This document shows, in pieces, positions 12,981-23,000 of a stretch of DNA of 64,000 bases (its first letter is position 1; each line of letters starts with the position of its first letter). This DNA comes from Dallia pectoralis (Eukaryota > Chordata > Actinopteri > Esociformes > Umbridae): NCBI GenBank assembly GCA_029465975.1, contig CM055741.1, forward strand, positions 8,702,861 through 8,766,860, given 5' to 3'. A model generated the notes under the pieces. It was not told the DNA's origin, searched no databases, and saw only the letters and a program-made list of their open reading frames with translations. The position numbers and the translations under genes are program-made.

Positions 12981-15316
12981 ATCAGTGCTCTGTTTATATC
13001 AGTGCCCTATTTATATCAGTGTCCTGTTTATATCAGTGCTCTGTTTATATCAGTGCTTTGTTTACATCAGTGCCCTGTTTATATCAGTGCCCTGTTTATA
13101 TCAGTGCCCTGTTTATATCAGTGCTCTGTTTATATCAGTGCTTTGTTTACATCAGTGCCCTGTTTATATCAGTGCTCTGTTTATATCAGTGCTCTGTTTA
13201 TATCAGTGCCCTGTTTATATCAGTGCCCTGTTTATATCAGTGCCCTGTTTATATCAGTGCCCTGTTTATATCAGTGCCCTGTTTATATCAGTGCTCTGTT
13301 TATATCAGTGCTTTGTTTACATCAGTGCCCTGTTTATATCAGTGCCCTGTTTATATCAGTGCCCTGTTTATATCAGTGCCCTGTTTATATCAGTGCTCTG
13401 TTTATATCAGTGCCCTGTTTATATCAGTGCTCTGTTTATATCAGTGCTCTGTTTATATCAGTGCCCTGTTTATATCAGTGCCCTGTTTATATCAGTGCCC
13501 TGTTTATATCAGTGCTCTGTTTATATCAGTGCTTTGTTTACATCAGTGCCCTGTTTATATCAGTGCTTTGTTTATATCAGTGCCCTGTTTATATCAGTGC
13601 CCTGTTTATATCAGTGCCCTGTTTATATCAGTGCCCTGTTTATATCAGTGCTCTGTTTATATCAGTGTCCTGTTTATATCAGTGCTCTGTTTATGTCAGT
13701 GCTCTGTTTACATCAGTGCTCTGTTTATATCAGTGTCCTGTTTATATCAGTGCTTTGTTTACATCAGTGCTCTGTTTACATCAGTGCTCTGTTTACATCA
13801 GTGCTCTGTTTATATCAGTGCCCTGTTTATATCAGTGCCCTGTTTATATCAGTGCTCTGTTTATATCAGTGTCCTGTTTATATCAGTGCTCTGTTTATAT
13901 CAGTGCCCTGTTTATATCAGTGCTCTGTTTATATCAGTGTCCTGTTTATATCAGTGCTTTGTTTACATCAGTGCTCTGTTTACATCAGTGCTCTGTTTAT
14001 ATCAGTGCTCTGTTTATATCAGTGCTTTGTTTACATCAGTGCCCTGTTTATATCAGTGCCCTGTTTACATCAGTGCTCTGTTTACATCAGTGCTCTGTTT
14101 ATATCAGTGCCCTGTTTACATCAGTGCTCTGTTTACATCAGTGCTCTGTTTATATCAGTGCCCTGTTTATATCAGTGCTCTGTTTATATCAGTGCCCTGT
14201 TTATATCAGTGCCCTGTTTATATCAGTGCTTTGTTTACATCAGTGCCCTGTTTATATCAGTGCCCTGTTTATATCAGTGCCCTGTTTATATCAGTGCTCT
14301 GTTTATATCAGTGCTTTGTTTACATCAGTGCCCTGTTTATATCAGTGCTCTGTTTATATCAGTGCCCTGTTTATATCAGTGCTCTGTTTACATCAGTGCT
14401 CTGTTTACATCAGTGCTCTGTTTACATCAGTGCTCTGTTTACATCAGTGCTCTGTTTACATCAGTGCTCTGTTTATATCAGTGCTCTGTTTATATCAGTG
14501 CTTTGTTTACATCAGTGCTCTGTTTACATCAGTGCTCTGTTTACATCAGTGCTCTGTTTACATCAGTGCTCTGTTTACATCAGTGCTCTGTTTACATCAG
14601 TGCTCTGTTTACATCAGTGCTCTGTTTATATCAGTGCTTTGTTTACATCAGTGCCCTGTTTACATCAGTGCCCTGTTTATATCAGTGCCCTGTTTATATC
14701 AGTGCCCTGTTTATATCAGTGCTCTGTTTATATCAGTGCTCTGTTTACATCAGTGCTCTGTTTACATCAGTGCCCTGTTTACATCAGTGCCCTGTTTATA
14801 TCAGTGCCCTGTTTATATCAGTGCCCTGTTTATATCAGTGCTCTGTATACATTAGTTCTCTGTTTACATTAGTTCTCTGTTTACATTAGTTCTCTGTTTA
14901 CATTAGTTCTCTGTTTACATTAGTTCACTGTTTACATTAGTGCTCTGTTTACATTAGTGCTCTGTTTACATTAGTGCTCTGTTTACATTAGTGCTCTGTT
15001 TACATTAGTGCTCTGTTTACATTAGTGCTCTGTTTACGTTAGTGCTCTGTTTACGTTAGTGCTCTGTTTACATTAGTGCTCTGTTTACATTAGTGCTCTG
15101 TTTACGTTAGTGCTCTGTTTACGTTAGTTCTCTGTTTACATTACTGCTCTGTTTACGTTAGTGCTCTGTTTACATTAGTGCTCTGTTTACATTAGTGCTC
15201 TGTTTACATTAGTTCTCTGTTTACGTTAGTGCTCTGTTTACGTTAGTGCTCTGTTTACATTAGTGCTCTGTTTACATTAGTGCTCTGTTTACATTAGTGC
15301 TCTGTTTACATTAGTG
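12981..15316. repeat. 17-bp minisatellite, about 137 copies, two subfamilies
   Basis: The unit is ATCAGTGCCCTGTTTAT (17 bases). The first 1.85 kb carries CAGTGCCC, CAGTGCTC and CAGTGCTT variants with TTTATATC or TTTACATC. From about 14,840 to 15,316 the unit changes to CTGTTTACATTAGTGCT with a few GTTAG copies. Seventeen is not a multiple of three and the unit lacks stop codons in all three forward phases. As a result all three + frames are open for 617-634 codons, each reading the same 17-residue peptide repeat. These are not genes. The variant order suggests block-wise duplication. Confidence 0.98.
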
Positions 15317-15455
15317 ATTCCCCCCACCCCCAATGTTTGTGTTCAGGAAGGAGGGCATCAAACTATAACGGACTGAATAACTTTCTTTTTCCCGTTTTCG
15401 CTGCTTCTTCTTCACTTGTCTCTCATTGTTGTTCTTCTTCTTCCTCCGTCTGCAG

Positions 15456-15500
15456 TATGGATGTACGGCTTTACCGACAGTCCGAGAAAAGATGCTTCAG
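15456..15500 (+). CDS. sh3pxd2a: TKS5 45-nt candidate cassette exon
   Basis: CTGCAG acceptor and GTAGTG donor. With one base carried in, it reads VWMYGFTDSPRKDAS and leaves one base over, so both borders are phase 1. The peptide aligns with the mammalian segment starting VWLSSWAESPKKD, between the PX domain and the first SH3. At exactly 15 codons it can be skipped without frameshift. The donor is weaker than its neighbours (GTAGTG rather than GTRAGT) and is soon followed by a short GT run, as often seen at regulated exons. That it is alternatively spliced is inference. Confidence 0.85.
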
Positions 15501-16107
15501 GTAGTGCCGTTTGTGTGTGTGTGAGCATGAATCTATGCATGCACTTGTGTCAGAATGTGCACGTGCGTCGTGGTGACGGCGCGTCAGCTCTATTCGAATA
15601 GCCTGATTGGCTGCTCCGGAAAAGCCTTCATTTTCCAGGTCTCACTTCCAGGAGAGCCTGTGTCGTTGCCGTTTCAGTTGTTTTGCCTTCCTTCCCCATC
15701 GGCTCAAGATCAAACGTTCCCCTTGTGTCCGACCTCACCGGCTCCCTTCCCTGATTCCCGTGGTGGCCGTTTGACTTCACCCATGGCAGCCATTGACTTC
15801 ACTCTAAACACTCATTGGTTCCATGCCCGGCCAATGTGTGTGTGTGTGTGTGTCATACAGTACTGTTGAGTGGAGACGCCAGCAGGCTGGTTCTGTGGGC
15901 TAATTCCACGTCAACTCGCGGATCGGAGGGGATGGGGCTGGTTTGTGAAATCGCAGACAATGACCTCGCGCAATTTGGTTTTCGGAAAGACGCTGGAGGA
16001 GGGAGAGAAATGCAAATAAACATCTCAGCAAATTTCCCCACCTAAGTGTTAACACATCACACTCTGCTTTTGAACACTAAGGTAAAATGCATTTTCTCAA
16101 ACATCTG

Positions 16108-17247
16108 GTGATACCAACATATACCCATATAGGAGATAACAATGTATACCCATATAGGAGATACCAATGTATACCCATATGGGAGATACCAACATACACC
16201 CATATGGGAGATACCAACATATACCGATATGGGCGATACCAACATATACCCATAAGGGCGATACCAACATATACCCATATAGGAGATACCAACATATACC
16301 CATATGGGCGATACCAACATATACCCATATGGGCGATACCAACATATACCCATATAGGAGATACCAACGTATACCCATAAGGGCGATACCAACATATACC
16401 CATATAGGAGATACCAACGTATACCCATATGGGAGATACCAACGTATACCCATAAGGGCGATACCAACATATACCCATATAGGAGATACCAACGTATACC
16501 CATATGGGAGATACCAACATATACCCATAAGGGCGATACCAACATATACCCATATAGGAGATACCAACATATACCCATATAGGAGATACCAACGTATACC
16601 CATATGGGAGATACCAACATACACCCATATAGGTGATACCAACATATACCCATTTGGGCGATACCAACATATACCCATATGGGTGATACCAACATATACC
16701 CATATGGGCGGTACCAACATATACCCATATAGGAGATACCAACGTATACCCATATGGGAGATACCAACATACACCCATATAGGTGATACCAACATATACC
16801 CATATAGGTGATACCAACATATACCCATATAGGTGATACCAACATATACCCATTTGGGCGATACCAACATATACCCATATAGGTGATACCAACATATACC
16901 CATATGGGCGATACCAACATATACCCATATGGGCGATACCAACATATACCCATATAGGAGATACCAACGTATACCCATATGGGAGATACCAACATACACC
17001 CATATAGGTGATACCAACATATACCCATTTGGGCGATACCAACATATACCCATATAGGTGATACCAACATACACCCATATAGGTGATACCAACATACACC
17101 CATATAGGTGATACCAACATATACCCATATAGGAGATACCAACATACACCCATATAGGTGATACCAACATATACCCATATAGGTGATACCAACATATACC
17201 CATATGGGAGATACCAACATATACCCATATAGGCGATTCCAACATAT
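16108..17247. repeat. 25-bp minisatellite, about 45 copies
   Basis: The unit is GATACCAACATATACCCATA followed by TAGGT, TAGGA, TGGGA or TGGGC, 25 bases. Variants differ at two hot positions: AGG/GGG after CATAT, and the base before GATACC. Copies with CCCATATGGG contain a perfect 10-bp palindrome. The reverse strand is open in three frames for 390-463 codons with a 25-residue repeat rich in Trp, Tyr, Met and Val. This follows from the 25-base period and does not indicate a protein. Confidence 0.97.
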
Positions 17248-18429
17248 AAGCGACATGACATTTCTCATTTTTGTACACAACAGTCCACCGTTTTCCATAG
17301 AAAGTAACAGGGTTGAAGCGGTGGTATTTTCTGACCCATTTTTTACGTCAGCCCAGGGTCGGCTTGGGATAGTTGGGAACATTTGCGTGTTTAAGCGGCT
17401 GAAGGGAGTGATAAGGAAATGGCCGTCATAACTCAATGGATGTGTCATCAGATACGAGAATGATGATATTACACATTTGATCTTAGCAGTCAGAGACTGG
17501 CACGAGCTGATCTCCAGCGAGGACGGAAAGACTGGTAGCTTTCTGTTGTTTGTTTGAATGAGACCATGCAGAGATGCTTTACTCTTTACATGTTTGTCAG
17601 GAATTAAACGGTGGAAATATTTCCTGCGAATGTTCTAATGTGGCAAACGTGAAGCAATCGCTTTCAAATACTTAGGTTTGTCGCTGTTGTTTATTTGTCT
17701 GGAGAGTGAGAAATCTCACCATGTTCTGGATTATAAACATTTTACAGGCATTTTCTGTCAAACGATTGTGCAATAATTCCACTGAACGCTTCAGTCCCAG
17801 TCTTCCTGGGAGTATTTTAGCAAGGATGGGCTTATTTCGGAGAAATAGTGTACTACATTTGACTAGGACCCGTGTTAAAACTATTGGAAAACATTTGCAG
17901 CATCATTTAAATTGCCCTATTTATCACCATCATTCACAGCCAGATAAACTAGAGGAACTAGTTAATGGTACAGTAGCAGCCTACGAAGATCCCCCATCAT
18001 ATTGACACAAGCTGGTCTGGCACCAGGCTATAGCGACGCACAGTCAATGCATGGGGGAACTCGTCGACCTGGTTTATGTTCAAGGTCCTATTCCATTAGT
18101 CCAAATTTGATGATCCGATATATTTACTGTTTGAGACGGCGGTTGTCAGTTAGGTCGAAGAGAATCGCCGACGCAGTGCGGTTCTTATTTTCTCACTTAG
18201 TTATTGTCATTATATGAAACGAGAGGCTACTTGAACGCGAAGGTCTTGCTGCTCTCGAGTACGTACGAGACGAGACGTGTGCTGTGTTCCGTGTTCAGTT
18301 GTCGGGGAACTACAGAAACCTGGTTCACCTTCTTGTCTCTCCTCTCTCTGACTGTTCATGTCGATTTCCGTCAGGGTGGTCGTCACTACCAGGTGTTAAG
18401 TTGCCACAGCATACCTGGTACCTGAACAA

Positions 18430-18431
<2 letters not shown>

Positions 18432-18495
<64 letters not shown>
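18432..18495. repeat. (CA)32 microsatellite
   Basis: A pure run of about 32 CA dinucleotides in an intron. It is probably length-polymorphic. Confidence 0.97.
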
Positions 18496-18497
<2 letters not shown>

Positions 18498-19037
18498 CAT
18501 CTGCCTCCAGCATGTCCCTCGGATTTCAGTGCCTTTCATTTATGTCTGCTCACAAATCAATTTCCACATACTCTCAGGATGCTGGTCTGCATGTCTGTGT
18601 GTGTGTGTGTCCAAGGTCCGCGTTTCGAAGGAATCCGTCTGAGCCGGATAAGGTCCTAAGATATATGTAACAAGATGCCTAGAAAAAACATTTGACGTCT
18701 GCCTGCGTTTGCTTGTTGTCCTCGAAATGTTTGGAAATGCTCTCTGAAAAAGGACGTAAACTATGACATTGTTGGAGGTCGGGGTTCGTGGAGCCACAAT
18801 CAGCCTCACGTGACATCACGTGTTGACCTGCATTCTGGGAAATGTGCCGCGATAACCCGCATTTGAATTACAAAAACTCGACCGACGAACTAAGGCAGGA
18901 AGTCAAGTAAGAGGACTGAAACGAAGGTCCTTTTATTTTCTCGCTAAACGTCAACAAACAGCATCTGTTACTGGCTTGGCATGAACTCGTGTGTAAATGA
19001 AGTCATACCCGACGAGCGAAAGGTTGAACCTTGTTTC

Positions 19038-19040
<3 letters not shown>

Positions 19041-19080
<40 letters not shown>

Positions 19081-19397
19081 GCCGTGTTTATCTGATACAC
19101 GCAGAGAGAGCATTTCAACTTGGGTTGAGCCACACTGTTTTTCTGCTCACTCCTTTCTGCTGCATATCTCCCCCCCCCCCCTCTCTCTCGTCTCTCTCTC
19201 TTTCTCGTCTCTACTCTGTCCCACTCATATGTTTCTATTTAAGGCTCTGTAGTTCAGAGGGCCTTGAATGGTGTGGCACAGCCCCCCCTAATCCCGGTCC
19301 AACAGCGGACTCCTAAATGCTAGAACGAGAGAGAGAGAGAGGAGGGGAGAGAAAGAGGAGGGGAGAGAAAGAGGAGGGGAGAGAAAGAGGAGGAGAT
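19041..19397. repeat. Two GA-rich tracts
   Basis: A near-pure (GA)n run lies at about 19041-19080. A second purine-rich stretch at about 19325-19397 has four AGAGGAGGGGAGAGAA-like copies. Between them is pyrimidine-rich unique DNA. They sit a few hundred bases upstream of the CpG-rich block; GA-rich DNA is common near promoters, which is only circumstantial here. Confidence 0.85.
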
Positions 19398-19679
19398 CTT
19401 TCCTTACCACCTCCCCATACTACAGATTTTCCAGAGGGAAACGTTTTGTTTTTCGTCCAGTTCCCGACTCGAGTCTGTCTCCAACTCCAACCGCACCGCA
19501 GCGTTCCCCGTTCGCTCCTTCCCTTCTCCTTCTTTGTCCTCCCTTCACTGCATCTCTCCGTCTCTCGTTCCAACGTCCCCTCGGGTTATGGAGGCCCTGT
19601 AACGGAGAACATGTTTTTTCCGTCCTCGTTTCAGCCCTCCTTTTCGTTTTCCGTTCCGATCTCGTTCAAATGCTTCCCG

Positions 19680-19929
19680 GTGCGTCGGTGTGGGCCGCGG
19701 TAAGCTTTTGCTGCATGGCCGGGTGTCCTGGAATGAAATGCGCCGCTGACACACTGACCGAGCGTTCCGATTGGCTGAGGGGGACCGGCGGCGTCGAATC
19801 GCCCTATGGCGGCGTACCGGTATCGCGTGCGTGGCGGCGGCAGCACGGGGCGCCTGCGGTCGCCGCGGGGAAGGGGTTCCATAACCGGGAGCTGGCTGAC
19901 GTCGTGTTTCTTCCCGTCTTCGCGTGCAG
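19680..19929 (+). promoter_or_regulatory. sh3pxd2a: CpG-rich block, candidate internal promoter and alternative first exon of sh3pxd2a
   Basis: I count about 35 CpG dinucleotides in roughly 250 bases, far above the neighbouring intron. An ATTGG (inverted CCAAT) pentamer occurs near 19770. An ATG at 19806 (G at +4, C at -3) opens a frame of 41 codons starting MAAYRYRVRGGG. It runs without a stop through the normal splice acceptor and joins the correct TKS5 frame at GIDNSDPM. A transcript starting here and not spliced at 19929 would encode a TKS5 with five SH3 domains but no PX domain. PX-less TKS5 isoforms from internal promoters are known in mammals. Use of this one is inference. Confidence 0.4.
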
Positions 19930-20058
19930 GCATCGACAACTCGGACCCGATGGTGCTGGAGCAGTACGTGGTGGTGGCCAACTACGAGAGGCAGGAGAAC
20001 TCTGAGATAAGCCTGCAGGCCGGCGAGACGGTGGACGTGATCGAAAAGAGTGAGAGCG
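19930..20058 (+). CDS. sh3pxd2a: TKS5 exon, first half of SH3-1
   Basis: Acceptor CGTGCAG and donor GTGAGT. It encodes GIDNSDPM and then the N-terminal half of the first SH3 domain: QYVVVANYERQENSEISL, AGETVDVIEKSES and the first base of the Gly before the WW pair. This is window residues 25-67, counting from the first whole codon at 8825. Tandem SH3-1/SH3-2 of the TKS/p47phox family binds proline-rich partners and, intramolecularly, the PX domain. The M in DPM is a possible internal start if transcription begins in the CpG-rich block just upstream. Confidence 0.95.
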
Positions 20059-23000
20059 GTGAGTTGTACTCTGGTTCTACAACCGGAAACATTCCGTCCG
20101 ACTCTTGTCTGTGCACACGCTCAAATCTGCCCCACTTTTTCGGGACTCTGTTTCTCGTTGACATTCACTTTCGCTGCGCTACAGATGATAGCATGTGTTT
20201 ACACGCCTTGACGCACACACACACACACACACACACACTCCACACATACTTTCCACAATCTGTTTTCCTCCCCTGAACCTCTCTTTGTCCTCCAGAATCC
20301 TCCACCTCCTTCTCTCCTCGTCTTTTCTTTTTTCTTTTGTTTGCTCCCTCTCCTATCGACCCGTTGTTTGGCTAGCAGTCAAGTTCATGTCTGTAAATTT
20401 GTGTATTTCATGTGTGCATGTGAATGTTTGTGTGTTTCTGTGTGTGTTTGTGTGTGTGTTTGTGTGTGTGTCTGTGCACGCGTGTGAGCACGGCTGTGGC
20501 AGCCTTTGGCAGGAATCCAGACTAGACGTTACAACGAATCGTCCACTTCACTTCACCGGCAAGTGAGATATATGTTACGAGTTACTCTCGGAATCTCGGG
20601 CAGCCAGAGGTCGACAGGCAAACTTCTGATTAGAGAGAGACAGCCCACGTACAGAGCGTAAAGAGGCCGAGAGCACGCAAGAGAGAAATTCTGTCTCCTC
20701 AGCTTTATTCCAGGATTTTTTCCTACAAAGCCTCGCAATAGCTGGCTACGTGCACTCCACACACCCTTGAGTTTTTCTTACTTCCCACTGGTGTCAGCTC
20801 CAGAAGACGTAGCAGTCGAACTGTCGAAATACAGCACGTAAACAAGACAAAGAATGTTTAGAGGGTAAAATAACAATTTTCCGCTGTGTAATTTAATTTG
20901 GCCGAAACCTGTTAGGTCAATGAAAAGTCAATGGGGAATCCGCTGCACTTTGGTTTTCTTCTATGCGAACACGATTTTGCAACACAGAGCTGGATCTGAC
21001 TCTGTCGCGGTAAAAAGCAATTGACATCTGGCGCAACTCAAACATCAACAACCTCAACAGCCCCAACAGGCTAATGTCAGCGGAAAATATATCCACAAAC
21101 ACCCCCGAATCGGATAACGAGGCACGTGTTTGCAGTGCGAGTAAATATCTCGTTCTTTCTCTACAACGGTTACGGCTGCCCAGTATTCGTCAAGCGGCTG
21201 ACATTTCTTCATCTCGCCTTTAGCCCATGTGTTTTTGACATCAGTCCGTTTGAACCGCTTTCTGAGGCAGTTTCACCAGCCTCTTCGGGCTTTTGTAACG
21301 GAGGAGTGGATGGTTTGCGGTGTCGCCATTCTTTAGTCAATATTCAGTGTTTTCGATTGCCGTAAGCAAAAGCTCATCCACTGTCAATTTAAAAGCTTCC
21401 CTGAGTTAGTTTATTCAGGCGTTGTTCTTGATGAGGCTGGGATTCACAGCTGTCATGTGAGTCTACATGCGATCCATTAGAATTAATGTTGGACTTGTAT
21501 TCAGTTGTAGTTATTTGTCTTTTCTTAAACCACAACATCCTCTTTTAAGTATTGCTAGTGTCGTGTTTCCTGCATTGGGAACCCCCATTGACCTCCATGG
21601 GCAGAAACAGCCTAGCATATCTTATACCATAAACTTGGACGTAAGAAGATAGAGTCAGTGCAAAAATGTGTCAGAAATAAAATATAAATACTGGAATCTA
21701 AGCTATCCAGTCACTGCCGTTGGAAGGCGCGCACACACACACACACACACACACACCCACACACACGTGCGCGCATTCATGCACGCTCAGACACACACAC
21801 ACACACACACATTCTCTTGGAGTGGAAGGATACTGTAAACATGCCGATTCCCTTTCTCCACCACGCCAAACAAGCCAAGCAACGGTCTACAATGACATCA
21901 TTCGCGGGCTGTGCCAAGGCAAATGCATGCTGGCGCTTTGTATACTGTCACATCCCAGGAAAATGACTTCCACTTTTTGCAAAGCTCTGTTGCAACCTCG
22001 CCTCTGATTACGTCCTTCATTTTGGAGTCACAAACTCACAACTCCCATATACACGATTGTTTTGCGGCTCTTGAATTTCCGTTTGATGTCAAGGCTCGCT
22101 TTTAAACACACTCCTACTCCCTACTGTCTCCATGCAGTAAAGTGCAAGGAAAACGGTTCTTGTTGACCTGCCAATGAGAAAAAAGAATAGTGAACCACGT
22201 TCCAGAAGCAGCAGCTTCTTTTGGATAGTTGTGGATTAAAATCCCAGTCTGAAAGCTGTTATCATAGCCGTGCTGTGTCGTGGCTCTACTGTTGAATGTC
22301 AACGAGACACGAGGCTGTACTTGTGTGTTTGTCCGTGCGTGTTTGTGTGTGTGTGTGTGTGTGTGTGCGTGTGCAAGCATTCTGACTTTTGGCTGTGGGT
22401 TATGTGACTCTGTCTGGGGATTTGCAAGCTGCTATCTAGTAAAGGAGAATTTCTGCGAGGTCAAGAAGGCAGAATCCACTTGAAGTGATGAGTCTGCATC
22501 CGGGTTTCCGCAGTATTTCCTCCAGGTCATCCCTTGGACATGGGAACTCTGTGAGTCTGGAACGGAACTGGGCCCATACGGTCAAAACCAGTGTACCCGT
22601 GCATGGCCAGAAGCCAAATGGGCCAATCGTTGGGCTTTCTGTAAAGTTTTCGTCATCACGAGATGAATGTGCAGCTCATAAGATGATTCATCAACTCTGA
22701 ACGGAGAACTGAGATGTCGTATGAGACGTCCCACGGAGGTTCTAGAGGGCCGTTTAAATTAGTGTCGCGTCGACGTGGTAAAAACATTCCGTCTCGCGGT
22801 CCGTAGAATCTCAAGCCTCTGGGAATTCAGAATGTCCTTTGTTCATAATGAAAAGCGATTGTATTTTAAAAGCGCTTTTCCTCTAGTTCCACACATTTTG
22901 GCGTGCGCTAACTTTGACCACGAGTTGATCATCGTGGCCTGGGTCAAATCCCGACAGATTTCTGAAAACCAAACCAAAGATACTTGACTCGTTTGGTTTC

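Larger units (their letters stand above)
8853..15455 (+). other. sh3pxd2a: sh3pxd2a intron, 6.6 kb, one third minisatellite
   Basis: GTAAGG donor and TCTGCAG acceptor. From 8853 to about 11.2 kb the sequence is unique and AT-moderate, with no exon seen. After that come a 27-bp array, an alternating purine-pyrimidine GT/GC tract, about 1 kb of unique DNA with a small CA microsatellite near 12.62 kb, and the 17-bp array that fills 12.98-15.32 kb. The last array ends about 140 bases before the acceptor. Confidence 0.8.
15501..19929 (+). other. sh3pxd2a: sh3pxd2a intron, 4.4 kb
   Basis: Holds a 25-bp minisatellite (16.1-17.25 kb), a pure CA microsatellite (18.43 kb), GA tracts (19.04 and 19.33 kb) and a CpG-rich block just before the acceptor at 19928-19929. 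Unique DNA between about 17.3 and 18.4 kb shows no exon that I can recognise. Confidence 0.8.

Noticed and set aside
12985..14889. Three overlapping open frames of 617-634 codons
   Set aside because: All three read the same peptide from a 17-bp tandem repeat inside an intron; no start context or terminator supports a gene.
16057..17448. Reverse-strand 463-codon frame rich in Trp and Tyr
   Set aside because: It is a shadow of the 25-bp minisatellite; the other two reverse frames are open with the same repeat.
19670..19699. Alternative coding exon ATG..GCG ending at a GTAAGC donor
   Set aside because: It would join the SH3-1 exon in the wrong phase; it could only be a 5' UTR exon, for which I see no direct evidence.
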